A DNA stretch of 64,000 bases. It comes from Liquorilactobacillus vini DSM 20605 (GTDB lineage Bacteria > Bacillota > Bacilli > Lactobacillales > Lactobacillaceae). The DNA lies in the NCBI RefSeq assembly GCF_000255495.1, contig NZ_AHYZ01000100.1:1-64000 (forward strand), given 5' to 3'. The position numbers and the translations under genes were made by a program. Of the stretch, positions 18,374 through 28,307 are shown one piece after another. The notes under the pieces were generated by a model. The model was not told the origin of the DNA, searched no databases, and saw only the letters and a program-made list of their open reading frames with translations. Positions within the stretch are counted from its first letter, which is position 1; the number at the start of each line of letters is the position of its first letter.

Positions 18374-19710
18374 GTTTGTAAAAACGCCCCTAACCCAATC
18401 CCAATAAGCGGTAAAAGTAATAGCCATAAACTCGTTTGAGCTAAAGCTTGATGATAAGGCCGACTATTTGCCAAAACCGTGATCAAGCTGGAAGCCACGA
18501 CTACACTGGCTGCTCCAATTACCTGACGCATAGTAGTGATCAAAGCTGTCCCATGGCTCATCAAATCCTTAGGTAAGGCATTATTAGCGGCCGTAATTGC
18601 CGGCATCATTACAAAAGCATTGCCGCTTTCCAAACAGATTCCGCCAAGCACACACAATAGTAATGACTTAGCACCAAATGTCCCTAAGAGGCTGAAACCG
18701 GCCGTCAACAGCGCCATACCAATCCAAACTAATCGCTTTAATCCTAGTTTACCAAGCAGTTTGCCTGCTACTGGATTTAACCGACTTAAGATAAAAGCTG
18801 CTGGCACCAAAAGTAAACCTGACCATAATGGTGAAACCTTAAAAACATTTTGATAATATAAAGGCAAGATAACTGTTGCAATGATCAGTCCGCTATATGA
18901 AATTCCCGTTAATAATAAAGCTGGAATGTATCCTCTATAACGCAAAACACTTAAGTTTAAAAAGGGTTTTGTCAAATATCGCTGACGAAGTGCAAAACTT
19001 ATTAAAAGCAGTAAACTGCCAAACAGCAGCAACCACCAGATTAATTTTAACCCCAGTGCTGGATACAAATTAATTGCATACAACAAGCCGCCAAAGCCCA
19101 GCAATAAAATAGCTGAAATCCAGTCAAATTTATGTAAAACAAGTGGATGGATTGGTTTAATTACCGGCTGAATGCGAATAATCAAAAACACCAATAAAAC
19201 AACAAATAAGGCAAATAATACCCGCCAAGAAACAAACTGTAGCACGACACCGGAAATAATTGGTCCAACAGCTAATGCCGAGCCCATTACCAAACCAACG
19301 ACGCCCATTGCTAACCCGCGTTCATGATCGGTACTGCTTTCCATGATCAACGTTTGAAAAATTGGAAAGAGCGCACCAACCGCCAATCCCTCAACCAATC
19401 GTCCCAAAATGATCCAGCTGAACGCTGGGGCTAACATGGCAACCAAAGTCCCGATAATAAAAACGCTAACGATACCATTTAATAATTTTTTTAAAGCGAT
19501 ATTATCCAGTAGCCAAGGGCTGAGCGGCATAACTAAGGTCATTGCCACCATAAATCCAGTTGTTAGCCATTGAACCGTACTGGTTTGAATTCCAAATTGT
19601 TTCATCAATATCGGATAAGTCGTTGTCATCGTTGACTGACTAATCGACATTAAAAATGAAATTGCCAATAAGCGCCGCGCAAAAATTGATAGCTTCCAAA
19701 AATCTTTCAC
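18358..19710 (-). CDS. DHA2-type MFS exporter
   Basis: About 450 residues with roughly 14 membrane helices. TM1 MSISQSTMTTTYPIL, VQWLTTGFMVAMT, LGRLVEGLAVGALFP and motif C near GPIISGV identify an EmrB/QacA-like drug:proton antiporter. The start is GTG 19710, six bases after GGGGGA; a longer reading from 19743 would place that ribosome site inside the gene. It converges with mleR and is not obviously co-regulated with it. Confidence 0.85.
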   Translation of the reverse strand: MKDFWKLSIFARRLLAISFLMSISQSTMTTTYPILMKQFGIQTSTVQWLTTGFMVAMTLVMPLSPWLLDNIALKKLLNGIVSVFIIGTLVAMLAPAFSWIILGRLVEGLAVGALFPIFQTLIMESSTDHERGLAMGVVGLVMGSALAVGPIISGVVLQFVSWRVLFALFVVLLVFLIIRIQPVIKPIHPLVLHKFDWISAILLLGFGGLLYAINLYPALGLKLIWWLLLFGSLLLLISFALRQRYLTKPFLNLSVLRYRGYIPALLLTGISYSGLIIATVILPLYYQNVFKVSPLWSGLLLVPAAFILSRLNPVAGKLLGKLGLKRLVWIGMALLTAGFSLLGTFGAKSLLLCVLGGICLESGNAFVMMPAITAANNALPKDLMSHGTALITTMRQVIGAASVVVASSLITVLANSRPYHQALAQTSLWLLLLPLIGIGLGAFLQTKKAA

Positions 19711-19837
19711 AAAAGATCCCCCATAGAATTTGCTAGCTTGCAAGTTAGTTTTCTTTAATTCTTAGTTTATAATTTTTATAAGCTGAAATCAATTTTAAAG
19801 GATAATGAAAACATTTTTATGGATTAGCTATAAATCG

Positions 19838-19868
19838 TAAAAAAAAAGCTTGCAATTAACAAGGCTTT
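19838..19868 (-). terminator. Terminator of the 2-hydroxyacid dehydrogenase operon
   Basis: AAAGC-TTG and CAA-G-GCTTT pair with one bulged base; on the minus strand the stem is followed by nine U residues. Confidence 0.75.
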
Positions 19869-19924
19869 CTTTCAAACTATCTCCATTTAACGTAGCAGCT
19901 AGTTAAGCTTTTAAAGCAAGTTGA

Positions 19925-20845
19925 TTATTGCCAATAAGGGTTCAATGCTGGCTGTCCAGCAAAAAAACGCTTAATTTCTTCAGCACATTGGCAAGCTGAA
20001 GCGGTCAAGATTTCTTGTGTTTCTGCTCCAATATGTGGAGTTGCAATAAAATTAGGCAATTTTTGAAAATCATTTAATGAATGTCGGGGTCCGGCTGAGA
20101 AAACATCTACTGCTGCTCCAGCTAATTGTCCTTGGAATAGTGCATCGTATAAATCATCGGTTTTAATTAATGATCCACGTGCAGTATTGATCAAAATTGC
20201 CTCTGACCGCATTTTCGTTAATAACTTAGCTGAAAAAAATTGTTTTGTTTGGGGAGTTGACGGGATATGAAGACTAATAATTTGGCTTTGTTTAACCAGT
20301 TCGGCAATGGTTACCTGCTTACCGAATTTAACTTTTTTAGGCCGATGGTTCCAGACTAAGATTTCAACTCTAAAGGGCTGCAATAATTTTTCGACTTCTT
20401 GTGCAATGCTGCCATAGCCGATTAACCCAACTGTTTTGCCAGTCAGCAAGCTCCCAATCTGACGTTGCTGAGTCGCAATGCTTAAAGGCAGCTGATGTAA
20501 AAGCGACAAAATTAACGTCATCGTCAGTTCAGCTACCGAACGAGCATTAATACCCGGCGTATAAGTCAGCTGAATTTGCCGCTTTTTTAAGTAATCTAAC
20601 GGTAAATTATCCACTCCGACTCCATGTCGGGCAATGATTTTCAACTCTGGGAAGCGTTTCAAATCTGCAATGGTCAGTTTTCCCGCGCGGGCGACAATTG
20701 CCTGAGTAGCAGCCAGTTGCGGAATTTTTTGCAATAATGTTAATAAACTAGCCCCCGCTGGTCGTTCAAAAACCTGAAAACCAGCTTGTCTTAAAAGCTC
20801 AACTCCAGATGTAGCAATTGGTTCGTTCAACAAAACTGTCGGCAA
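19925..20845 (-). CDS. D-2-hydroxyacid dehydrogenase family protein lacking the catalytic Glu
   Basis: NAD-dependent dehydrogenase fold, 306 residues from TTG 20845 (AAGGAGG seven bases upstream; a start at 20902 would overlap the ECF gene). The Rossmann loop VGLIGYGSIAQ is near residue 140. The active-site Arg is present (NTARGSL) and the His in TPHIGAE. The third catalytic residue, normally Glu in DVFExEP, is Gly here (DVFSAGP). The SRVAELTMTL-like region (ARSVAELTMTL) is normal. The gene overlaps no neighbour from this start and follows the ECF S component closely. A phosphoglycerate- or phosphonate-type dehydrogenase is possible; the substrate is unknown. Confidence 0.82.
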   Translation of the reverse strand: MPTVLLNEPIATSGVELLRQAGFQVFERPAGASLLTLLQKIPQLAATQAIVARAGKLTIADLKRFPELKIIARHGVGVDNLPLDYLKKRQIQLTYTPGINARSVAELTMTLILSLLHQLPLSIATQQRQIGSLLTGKTVGLIGYGSIAQEVEKLLQPFRVEILVWNHRPKKVKFGKQVTIAELVKQSQIISLHIPSTPQTKQFFSAKLLTKMRSEAILINTARGSLIKTDDLYDALFQGQLAGAAVDVFSAGPRHSLNDFQKLPNFIATPHIGAETQEILTASACQCAEEIKRFFAGQPALNPYWQ

Positions 20846-20867
20846 AACTGTTCCTCCTTCATCGGCA

Positions 20868-21374
20868 TCATTTGTTTTGGCTTTGACTAAAAACTCGGCC
20901 ACTTAAACGATAATAGACCGGTAAAGCAACTAAGCCACCAACCACACCTTGTAAGAAGTTAGTTGTGATACCAATTAAGCCAGCCGTCAAGGTATATAGG
21001 AACGTATCGGTCAGAAAATAACCGCCAACCATAATCAAAACCCCACAACTCATAGCTAAAATTAATGACTTACGAGTATGCTTTTCATTGAGCCAACCGA
21101 CCATCAATCCTTCCAGACCATGAACGATTAATGAGAAAAACATATATTGGGTATATCCTGAAATCAAATCCAGCAAAAAGCCGCTCAACCCGCCAACGAC
21201 CATGCCTTCGCGGCGGCCAAGCAACAACGCCGCAATAAAAATCCCAGCATCGCATAAGTTGATGTTACCATGAGTCATTGGAACCGGAATAATGAAGAAG
21301 CGAGAAATTACCACGTTGGCTGCAATCAATAAAGCAACCAAAGTAACTCGTTTTAATGACGTATTTTCTTTCAC
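20868..21374 (-). CDS. ECF transporter S component, likely pyridoxine or hydroxymethylpyrimidine (COG4720-like)
   Basis: Substrate-binding membrane component of an energy-coupling factor vitamin importer, 168 residues and about six helices. Key features: NVVISRFFIIPVPMTHGNINLCDAGIFIAALLLG then GGLSGFLLDLISGYTQYMFFSLIVHGLEG, typical of the HmpT/PdxU group. It needs a shared EcfAA'T module that is not in this window. It sits directly downstream of a pyridoxamine kinase, which favours a vitamin B6 substrate (inference). The GTG start has AGGAGG seven bases upstream. Confidence 0.8.
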   Translation of the reverse strand: MKENTSLKRVTLVALLIAANVVISRFFIIPVPMTHGNINLCDAGIFIAALLLGRREGMVVGGLSGFLLDLISGYTQYMFFSLIVHGLEGLMVGWLNEKHTRKSLILAMSCGVLIMVGGYFLTDTFLYTLTAGLIGITTNFLQGVVGGLVALPVYYRLSGRVFSQSQNK

Positions 21375-21466
21375 TGCAAACCCTCCTAAATATTTAATAA
21401 TCAGTTTTTTAAAATGAGATTTTTAATCTAGCTTTAATTTTAATGAACATTTTAACACGAATTCGA

Positions 21467-22318
21467 TCAATTATCAGCTGTTGGCATTAAAGTTTTCAGC
21501 AATCTTGGCAACAAATAACCTAAATCAATTCCAAAACGGCGCTGCTGGGGTGACTGATTGACTTGCTGGCTTAAAGTTTCATATAACAAAGTTGCTGCTT
21601 GTTGAACCGCTGCTGACCAGGAAAGCTTTTTCCATAAAAAGCCCGTCAACAATGCGGCAAACACATCCCCACTGCCATAGAAATGGCCTGGCAAGCACGG
21701 ATAAATCGCCATTTTCAGCTGATCTTCCTCCAGCCAACAACAGCCAATTTGTTGATTCTTGACCACTCCCGTAATGACTGCTTTGCCATTTGACGGCTGC
21801 AGTGAACTCAAATTTTTTAATAGCTTAACTAAAGCTGATTCATCTGGACAAGCTAGGTAGCTTGCCCCAGTTAACAAACTTGCTTCGGTCAAATTAGGTG
21901 TAATCACATCGGCTCGCTGACACAACCGTTTTAAGCTTTGCAAATGCCTAGCAGTAATTTTTGGATAGAATTTTCCTTCATCAGCCATCACTGGATCAAC
22001 AACACGTAATTGCAGCGATGGTAACCCTAATTGTTGCCAAAGCTGTTGCACAATCTCTTCTTGGTCAAAATAACCGATCAAAACACCGCCCAACTTCAGC
22101 CCAACTTGCTGCCAATGTTTTTGAGTTTGTTCGATCCAAGTTTTCGTCTCCAAATGCCGAGGTAGACCAAATCCTTCAGTTTGCGTCGACAATAAGCTTG
22201 TCGGCCAACTAGCAGTAGGAATTGCCATTGCTGCCATAATTGGTAAGGCAGCTGTCATTGATAATTGACCGACTGCTGAAAAATCTTCAGCTATTAGTAA
22301 GTGACTTTCTTCAACCAT
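21467..22318 (-). CDS. Pyridoxamine/pyridoxal kinase
   Basis: Ribokinase-fold kinase that phosphorylates B6 vitamers in salvage, 283 residues. AEDFSAVGQLSMTAALPI opens the substrate domain as in the PdxY-type pyridoxamine kinases, VVDPVMADEGKFYP carries the metal site, ITPNLTEASLLTG the ATP region and GHFYGSGDVFAALLTG the catalytic Asp anion hole. The start is ATG 22318 with GGGGGAG upstream. With the ECF S component it forms an uptake-and-trap unit. Confidence 0.83.
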   Translation of the reverse strand: MVEESHLLIAEDFSAVGQLSMTAALPIMAAMAIPTASWPTSLLSTQTEGFGLPRHLETKTWIEQTQKHWQQVGLKLGGVLIGYFDQEEIVQQLWQQLGLPSLQLRVVDPVMADEGKFYPKITARHLQSLKRLCQRADVITPNLTEASLLTGASYLACPDESALVKLLKNLSSLQPSNGKAVITGVVKNQQIGCCWLEEDQLKMAIYPCLPGHFYGSGDVFAALLTGFLWKKLSWSAAVQQAATLLYETLSQQVNQSPQQRRFGIDLGYLLPRLLKTLMPTADN

Positions 22319-22411
22319 TACCGCTCCCCCTAAAAAGTAACTTAATTCTTGCACATTTTCAGTCTAAATGCTAACGTAAATTACAACTAATTTAAATTGG
22401 AGCTGAAAAAT

Positions 22412-22891
22412 TTGCATTTACGCCAAATAAAAACGGCCGATGAACCGACCGTTAAAAAAATTATTCAATCAACTTTAGCTGAATTTGATGATGCTAAACC
22501 TAATACTGCTTATTACGATCCGCAATTAGCAAATTTAGCAACTTACTATAATTCACAACCGACTAAAGCCTTTTACTGGGTAGTCGAAGATCAACAAAAA
22601 GTGGTTGGCTGTGGTGGCTTTGGTCCTTTTGCTGATTCCAAAATTGCCGAACTGCAAAAGCTCTATTTTCTACCCGCTGCTCGCGGTTTTGGCTTAGGGA
22701 AAAAAATTATTTTAGCATCCGAGCAAAAAGCGCGCCAGCTTGGTTATCAACAATTATATATTGAAACTTTCTCTAATCTTGATCGGGCACTTGGACTTTA
22801 TCGGCATTTAGGCTTCCGGGCCTTACCACAGGCTTTAGCACAAACCAGTCACTCAGCTTGCGATGTTTGGTTTATTAAAGACTTGAATTAA
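22412..22891 (+). CDS. GNAT family N-acetyltransferase
   Basis: Acetyl-CoA-dependent N-acetyltransferase, 159 residues. The core is VVGCGGFGPF then LYFLPAARGFGLGKKII (acetyl-CoA loop, R/Q-x-x-G-x-G/A) and ALGLYRHLGFRAL. The start is TTG 22412, nine bases after TTGGAG. It converges on hemH and overlaps its stop by four bases. The substrate is unknown. Confidence 0.85.
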   Translation: MHLRQIKTADEPTVKKIIQSTLAEFDDAKPNTAYYDPQLANLATYYNSQPTKAFYWVVEDQQKVVGCGGFGPFADSKIAELQKLYFLPAARGFGLGKKIILASEQKARQLGYQQLYIETFSNLDRALGLYRHLGFRALPQALAQTSHSACDVWFIKDLN

Positions 22892-23838
22892 CGCGGCTGC
22901 AAAACTAATTGCCGTAATACCTGGGTAAACGCTGGATCAGCATTCAAGGCTGGAACTAGGGCAAAATCTTTCCCGCCGCTTGTCAAAAAGTATTCTCGAT
23001 TTTCAATTTCCAATTCGTGCAAAGTTTCCAAGCAATCGGCAACAAAGCTTGGTGAGGCAACCAAAACGCGCTTAACTCCTTGTGCTGGCAAAGTTTTTAA
23101 AGTTGCATCAGTTGCTGGCGTCAACCATTCATCCGGGCCAAAACGAGATTGATAAGTTTGTTTGACTGGCACCTTGAGCTTTAATTCAGTCAAGAGCAGC
23201 TTAGTCGTCAATTCACATCGTTGCTGATAAGGGTCACCCTTTGCAACATAGCTTTTGGGAATTCCATGATAAGACAGCAGCAGCAAATCTGGTTTAAATT
23301 CAGCTAGACTTGCTGCAATTTTTGCTGCTAAGGCCTGAATATATGGTTTAAAGTCACAAAAATCAGTAATCAAATGCAAGTTAGGAATGACTGAGCGTCG
23401 ATAAAAAAAGCGATTGATATCATCTGCCACCGAACCAACCGTGGTCGTTGAATATTGTGGATAAAGAGGAATAATCGTTAGGTCGTCAACCTTGGCTGCC
23501 TCAAATTCGGTCAAAACATCACTAATTAAGGGGTCACTATAGCTCATTGCAAATTTGACCACATAATCCGGCAATAGTTTCTGCAGCTGCAATGCCTGCT
23601 GTTTAGTATAATACAGCAGCGGTGATCCATGGTCTGGCGACCAGATTTGCTGATAAAGCTTAGCTGATTTAGCCGGCCGTTTCGGCAAGATCATCGTATT
23701 TAAAATTGGCTTCCATTTCCAAGCTGGCATGTCAATCACCCGTGGATCACTTAAAAAGCGCTGCAAATATTCGCGGACGTCTTCAGTGGTTGGCGTTTGG
23801 GGAGTACCTAAATTAATTAATAAAACTCCTTTTTTCAT
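22888..23838 (-). CDS. hemH: Ferrochelatase (coproporphyrin type)
   Basis: Inserts iron into a porphyrin. 316 residues. The catalytic His is in LSYHGIPKSY and the metal-path Glu in DCLETLHELE. INLGTPQTPTTEDVREYLQRFLSDPRVI is the N-terminal signature. Gram-positive enzymes of this group act on coproporphyrin III. No other haem-synthesis gene is here; lactobacilli usually lack the rest of the pathway, so it may process imported porphyrin or be a relic (inference). It is coupled to the small membrane gene upstream, whose end overlaps it by 26 nt. Confidence 0.93.
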   Translation of the reverse strand: MKKGVLLINLGTPQTPTTEDVREYLQRFLSDPRVIDMPAWKWKPILNTMILPKRPAKSAKLYQQIWSPDHGSPLLYYTKQQALQLQKLLPDYVVKFAMSYSDPLISDVLTEFEAAKVDDLTIIPLYPQYSTTTVGSVADDINRFFYRRSVIPNLHLITDFCDFKPYIQALAAKIAASLAEFKPDLLLLSYHGIPKSYVAKGDPYQQRCELTTKLLLTELKLKVPVKQTYQSRFGPDEWLTPATDATLKTLPAQGVKRVLVASPSFVADCLETLHELEIENREYFLTSGGKDFALVPALNADPAFTQVLRQLVLQPR

Positions 23839-24103
23839 TCAAATCTCTCCTAAAGCTCTCTAATTTAATTGACCTAGTTTGCCTAAGCGTTAAGACCAAC
23901 CCACTCATGGTTATAATCCCTAAAGTACTTAAGATTTCCCCATAAGAATATCTTGGAGCGGTTGAAAAATCTTTTTTGCTTGCTTCTTCAACTAGAATTG
24001 TTTGTTCACTTGCTTTAAGGCCGATTGCTATTTCGTGAACTGTCAAGCCAAAAATCAAAAATGACGCTACTGCTAGAATTCCTAGAACAAAACGCTTTTT
24101 CAT
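23813..24103 (-). CDS. Small two-helix membrane protein, unknown
   Basis: 96 residues. Membrane helices are predicted at 5-25 (FVLGILAVASFLIFGLTV) and 57-77 (ILSTLGIITMSGLVL). The C-terminal tail is basic. No family recognised. The start ATG has GGAGG nine bases upstream and its last 26 nt overlap hemH, so the two are translated from one transcript. Confidence 0.65.
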   Translation of the reverse strand: MKKRFVLGILAVASFLIFGLTVHEIAIGLKASEQTILVEEASKKDFSTAPRYSYGEILSTLGIITMSGLVLTLRQTRSIKLESFRRDLNEKRSFIN

Positions 24104-24240
24104 TAATCATTCCTCCGCTTAATCAGTTAATTGAGAATCAATTTCAATTAATTCTATTTTAGCAACAGAAATGAATTTAATCAATTAAAATATTTAAAAA
24201 ATTTGCTTAATTTATAATTTTTCTTATTTTAGGAATTTTC

Positions 24241-25827
24241 TCATTTGATTTTTTCATTCAATGAATGACCGTACTCGGTTTCATCACTGGCATATGCATC
24301 ATGAACCCCTAACAAATAACACCCCAAACTGCCGACCAGCACCATTCCAAAATCAGTTGGATATGGCAGCCAGTCATTGCCACCAAATTGTTGGCTGCCA
24401 ATCAATGACATAATTGTTAGCCAGAGCAGCTCAAAAACCAACCAACGAGCCCCTTTGAAACTTTGGAAGACTTTTTGCTTGCCAGCAGGCTGCCGAAATT
24501 CATAATAGATATAAAAAATCAACCCCAGTGCAATTACACCAAATACTTCAATTGTGGTTGGCCATTTAGCCCAATAAATTGCTAAACTGGCTAATAAATA
24601 AGCTAATGGTGCCAAAAAATGTGCACCCTTTAATTTAAAAGGTCGTTTCCAGTCTGGTGCCATTCGTCGAAAACTGATTAAAGTCACTGGACCAGTTAAA
24701 TAGGCAATTAAAGTCGATGTTGAAATCACATTAGACAAAGCCCCCCAATTGCGAAAGCCAATAACCATTATCAAGCCTAAGAAAAGATTTACAACCATTG
24801 AACGGCGTGGAGTCCGATACTTTTGGCTTAATTTCCCTAAAAAAGTCGGCAAATGTCGCGTTGTTGTCATCGCCGCTAATGCCCGCGAAGTTGTTGCTAC
24901 AAAAGAAACACCCGTCCCAAAAGGAGAAACAAAGGCATCCAAGTAAAGAACATCAGCCCACCAATTCAAATTTAGCAAAATTGCAATATCAGCGAACGGC
25001 GATTGAAAATCAATTCCTTTCCAGCCGCTAATTACTAACTGATGGCTGGGAACTGCTCCAATAAAAGCAACTTGCAGTAAGGTATAAATCACCATACTGA
25101 TTCCAAAAGAAATTACGATCCCGCGAAAAATATTTTTTTCAGGATGTTCAATCTCATCACCCATATTAATAGTTGTTTGAAAAGCATTATAAGAAAAAAT
25201 AATTCCCGCTGAGGTTGTTGCTGTAAAAATCGCAGCACTTCCAGCCGGCATGAAACCAGCCGTTTGAGCAAAATTACCTGAATGAAAACCAGTAAAGAAT
25301 AAAATTAGAATCGTCAACAACGGAATTGCCATTTTGAATAAAGCAATTAAACTAGTAAAACTGGTCAATAACTTGAGCGACCAAAAATTTAGCAGCGTAA
25401 ATGCCAGCATAAAAAGAAAAACAATCACTAAGCCTTGATTCGTAACATTACCATGAGCTACAAATCCTCTCGTCCAGTTAGCCCATGCCCAAGGCCACGA
25501 GCTCATATACTGAACCGCGGCAACTGCTTCGATTGGAATAATCGTCAGCAAAGAGATCCAGTTGGCCCAACCGGCAATAAAGCCGAGCAGGGTGCCATGA
25601 GAAAAAGCTGCATATTGACTCATTCCACCACTAGCAGGAAACATTGTTCCTAACTCGATATAATTCAGTGCAATGACTCCAATGATTACACCACCCAAGA
25701 TCCAAGCGATAATTGCTGCTGGGCCAGCAATTTGAGCTGCCATCCCTGAGCCGAACAACCAACCAGATCCAATAATTGAACTTAAAGTTAACATTATAAT
25801 TGAAAATAGACTAATCTTTTTCGGCAT
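24241..25827 (-). CDS. APC family amino acid permease
   Basis: 528 residues with about 12-14 membrane helices. SSIIGSGWLFGSGMAAQIAGPAAI is the substrate-binding TM1 loop, and MFPASGGMSQYAAF, GWANWISLL and SYNAFQTTINMGDEIEHPEKN match the AGT/APC group that imports an amino acid by proton symport. Members near this size often carry glutamate, aspartate or GABA, but the substrate is not provable here. The start ATG follows GAGGAGG at 11 bases. A 10-bp inverted repeat lies about 95 bp upstream. Confidence 0.85.
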   Translation of the reverse strand: MPKKISLFSIIMLTLSSIIGSGWLFGSGMAAQIAGPAAIIAWILGGVIIGVIALNYIELGTMFPASGGMSQYAAFSHGTLLGFIAGWANWISLLTIIPIEAVAAVQYMSSWPWAWANWTRGFVAHGNVTNQGLVIVFLFMLAFTLLNFWSLKLLTSFTSLIALFKMAIPLLTILILFFTGFHSGNFAQTAGFMPAGSAAIFTATTSAGIIFSYNAFQTTINMGDEIEHPEKNIFRGIVISFGISMVIYTLLQVAFIGAVPSHQLVISGWKGIDFQSPFADIAILLNLNWWADVLYLDAFVSPFGTGVSFVATTSRALAAMTTTRHLPTFLGKLSQKYRTPRRSMVVNLFLGLIMVIGFRNWGALSNVISTSTLIAYLTGPVTLISFRRMAPDWKRPFKLKGAHFLAPLAYLLASLAIYWAKWPTTIEVFGVIALGLIFYIYYEFRQPAGKQKVFQSFKGARWLVFELLWLTIMSLIGSQQFGGNDWLPYPTDFGMVLVGSLGCYLLGVHDAYASDETEYGHSLNEKIK

Positions 25828-25920
25828 GTTTTCATGTGCCTCCTCAAAAATACTATCGCTTAATTATAGCACAGTGAATTAGATTAAAATCAGCTAAGAA
25901 AAAGCCGCGTGCTAAATCTA

Positions 25921-25944
25921 AAATATATAAAAGCTTATATATTT
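25921..25944. repeat. Inverted repeat upstream of APC permease
   Basis: AAATATATAA-AAGC-TTATATATTT, perfect 10-bp arms. It may be an operator or a weak hairpin; it lies before the permease start on the minus strand. Confidence 0.4.
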
Positions 25945-25974
25945 TGACAACTATTTTAAAATTGATTTTTCAAC

Positions 25975-26017
25975 CTAAAAAAATTCTGGCATTATTTGAA
26001 TAAATAATACCAGAATT
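25975..26017 (-). terminator. Terminator of the chemotaxis receptor gene
   Basis: AATTCTGG, C, ATTATTT pairs with AAATAAT, A, CCAGAATT with one mismatch. On the minus strand the stem is followed by a U-rich run (AATTTTTTTAGG). Confidence 0.85.
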
Positions 26018-26042
26018 CCGTCCGTTTTGGTTGACCTTTTAT

Positions 26043-28088
26043 TTAGATATCAAGTTCAAATTTCTTTGCTAAGTTCTCTTTTAATTGATCGGCAATCTTA
26101 TTTAATTCTGCAACATGGCTTGTAAATTCTTCCATCGTCGCCAAAACTTCTTCCGAATTTGCCGAAACCTCCTCAGTTCCTGCTGAGTTTTCTTCAGTTG
26201 AAGCTGAAATATTTTCCAGATTTTCCAGAACCTTATTTTTGACTTTAACAATCTTTTGACTAGAATTTGCCAGTTCTTCAATTTCCTTGATCATTAGTTC
26301 GCTTCTTCGGGAAACTTCTTGTGAAGACTCAATTGACTTAACAATCAAATCTGTCTGTTTTTCACCACCAGCTAATGATGTCTTAGTCTGCTTAACCATT
26401 TCCGAGGATTGATTGCGAATCTTTTCGATAATTTCACCAATCTCTTTACTTGAAGCATTGCTACGTTCGGAAAGCTTTCTGATCTCCGAAGCCACAACCG
26501 CAAATCCTTTACCAGCTTCACCGGCACTGACCGCTTCAATCGAAGCATTCAAAGCTAAAAGATTAGTTTGATCTGCAATTTCACTAATAACATTTATAAT
26601 CTTGCTAATACTTTGAATATTGTTATTTGAATCTTCCATTTTATTCATTAAGACTTTCATATTGTTGAGTTCTTCATTCCAATTGCTTTTGACCTGATTG
26701 GCCACAACGATATTATTCTGATTAATTTTAGAAGATTCTTGCGACTTATTATTGATGTTAAGCACATTGTTACTCATAGTTTCAATTGTTTTTGATAACT
26801 GTTGCAGTTGCTCAACGCTTTTTTGTGTATCATTAGCTTGGTTGCTAGTAACATCTGCAATTCCAGTAATTGTTTTGGCAACCTCTTCAGTCGCTTTACT
26901 TGTTTGTTTTGAAAGGCCTAATAATGAATTAGACATTGTTGAAACTTTGCTGCCTTCATTCTTAATCCCATTTATCAAGCTGCCAATCGACTTAATCATC
27001 TTATTATAATAAGCCGTCAACTGTTGATATTCATTGCCATTTTCATCAGACTTAATCATTTGTTTAACTAGATTGCTGCCAAAACCAGTAACCTTGACTT
27101 TAGTATTAGAAATTGTGTGTAATTTACCCTGTCCAGCATCCTCAAATGATTCGACAAAAATATTGATCAAACGTTTTATGAGATCGGTAATGGCCTTAGC
27201 AAAAATAATATTCACGATTATCATAATAACTGCTACAATTGCTGAATTTCGAATAATGGCCGACAACTCTGGTGTAATTTCGCTGCGTTGCGTCTTGGCA
27301 ACCGAAATATATTCACCATTACCATTCTTCCGATAAAAAATCCGTTGAACTTTTGAATCGCCTTTAGGTAAAATATATCCAGAATTTTTCTTTGCAATGG
27401 CCTGTTTTAAGCTCTTAAACAGTTGAGTATTTTTGATCTTTTTGCCGACTAATTTTTTGTTTTTAGACGCCACAACTACTCCGCTTGAAGAAACTAAAAA
27501 AGCATTGCCGGTTCTGCCAACCTGCAGTTTGCTTAAATCTTGTTGAATTGAATCATAAGAGATATTAAAAGAAAGTACGCCTTCTTCCCCTTGATTATTT
27601 TTAATCACTTTAGAAACACTGGTGATATATTTACCGGTATTGGCATCAATATATGGTGCTGACCAGAAAATTTTTCCTTGTTGTTTCATTGCACCTTTAT
27701 ACCAAGGCCGCACAAGTGGATTAAATCCAGCAGGCAAGCTCGTGCTATTGGCAACAAATTTGCCAGTTGAAGTCGAAAAAATAGCATTCTCAACTGTTCC
27801 ATTTTCCGTTTCACCTGCCGAAATAACATTTTTGATTTTCTTCAAATCAAATTTTTGTTTAAATGCCGGCTGTGATGCCATTCCGTCCAATGCTTTTTTA
27901 GCAGATTGCTTCAGTGAGTTTCGACTGTGTGCAACGCTGGCAACAGCTGTTTGCTTGTCACTATCAGTTCTTTCAATCAAAAGATTTCGCGTACTTATGT
28001 AAGAACTCACAACCGTAATTAAAATCGGGATGATGGCAATTAGTATTAAGACTGTACTTACAATTTTGCCAATGCTTTTTTTCTTCAT
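26043..28088 (-). CDS. Methyl-accepting chemotaxis protein with dCache sensor
   Basis: 681 residues: a signal-anchor helix at about 10-32, an extracellular sensor of roughly 230 residues (dCache-like, with [11 protein letters not shown] and a [16 protein letters not shown] motif), a second helix near 285-305, then a long coiled coil and the CheW/CheA hairpin [33 protein letters not shown]. The tip usually reads ARAGEAGRGFAVVA; this one has AVSAGEAG. Glutamate/glutamine-rich segments near the end ([18 protein letters not shown]) are likely methylation sites. No che or fla genes are in view. In lactobacilli this protein points to a motile relative or a leftover sensor. Confidence 0.92.
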   Translation of the reverse strand: MKKKSIGKIVSTVLILIAIIPILITVVSSYISTRNLLIERTDSDKQTAVASVAHSRNSLKQSAKKALDGMASQPAFKQKFDLKKIKNVISAGETENGTVENAIFSTSTGKFVANSTSLPAGFNPLVRPWYKGAMKQQGKIFWSAPYIDANTGKYITSVSKVIKNNQGEEGVLSFNISYDSIQQDLSKLQVGRTGNAFLVSSSGVVVASKNKKLVGKKIKNTQLFKSLKQAIAKKNSGYILPKGDSKVQRIFYRKNGNGEYISVAKTQRSEITPELSAIIRNSAIVAVIMIIVNIIFAKAITDLIKRLINIFVESFEDAGQGKLHTISNTKVKVTGFGSNLVKQMIKSDENGNEYQQLTAYYNKMIKSIGSLINGIKNEGSKVSTMSNSLLGLSKQTSKATEEVAKTITGIADVTSNQANDTQKSVEQLQQLSKTIETMSNNVLNINNKSQESSKINQNNIVVANQVKSNWNEELNNMKVLMNKMEDSNNNIQSISKIINVISEIADQTNLLALNASIEAVSAGEAGKGFAVVASEIRKLSERSNASSKEIGEIIEKIRNQSSEMVKQTKTSLAGGEKQTDLIVKSIESSQEVSRRSELMIKEIEELANSSQKIVKVKNKVLENLENISASTEENSAGTEEVSANSEEVLATMEEFTSHVAELNKIADQLKENLAKKFELDI

Positions 28089-28224
28089 TCTGCCTCTCTC
28101 CTTGCAACAAAAAATACTGATACAGTTTCCTTATCGACTAAATTCAGTTAATTTAAACCTAGTCTTTGCGACAACCTCCATAAAATTCTTCATTTAAATT
28201 TTTTATAATTAGTAAATCCCTTAT

Positions 28225-28265
28225 AAAAAAGAAAACTGCTCAAGTTTAAATCAAAACTTGAGCAG
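28225..28265 (-). terminator. Terminator of glpF
   Basis: CTGCTCAAGTTT (28236-28247) pairs with AAACTTGAGCAG (28254-28265); the minus-strand transcript then runs into a U-rich tail. A 12-bp perfect stem. Confidence 0.9.
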
Positions 28266-28307
28266 CCCTTATTTAAGCTGAAAATTATTTAAAAAGCCCT
28301 TTTCATT

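Noticed and set aside
21375-21466. Possible preQ1-type riboswitch before the ECF S gene (AAAAAACT tail with a small stem)
   Set aside because: The A-rich tail is present but the conserved loop and P1 stem sequence of preQ1-I are not, and the transporter resembles the COG4720 group rather than QueT.
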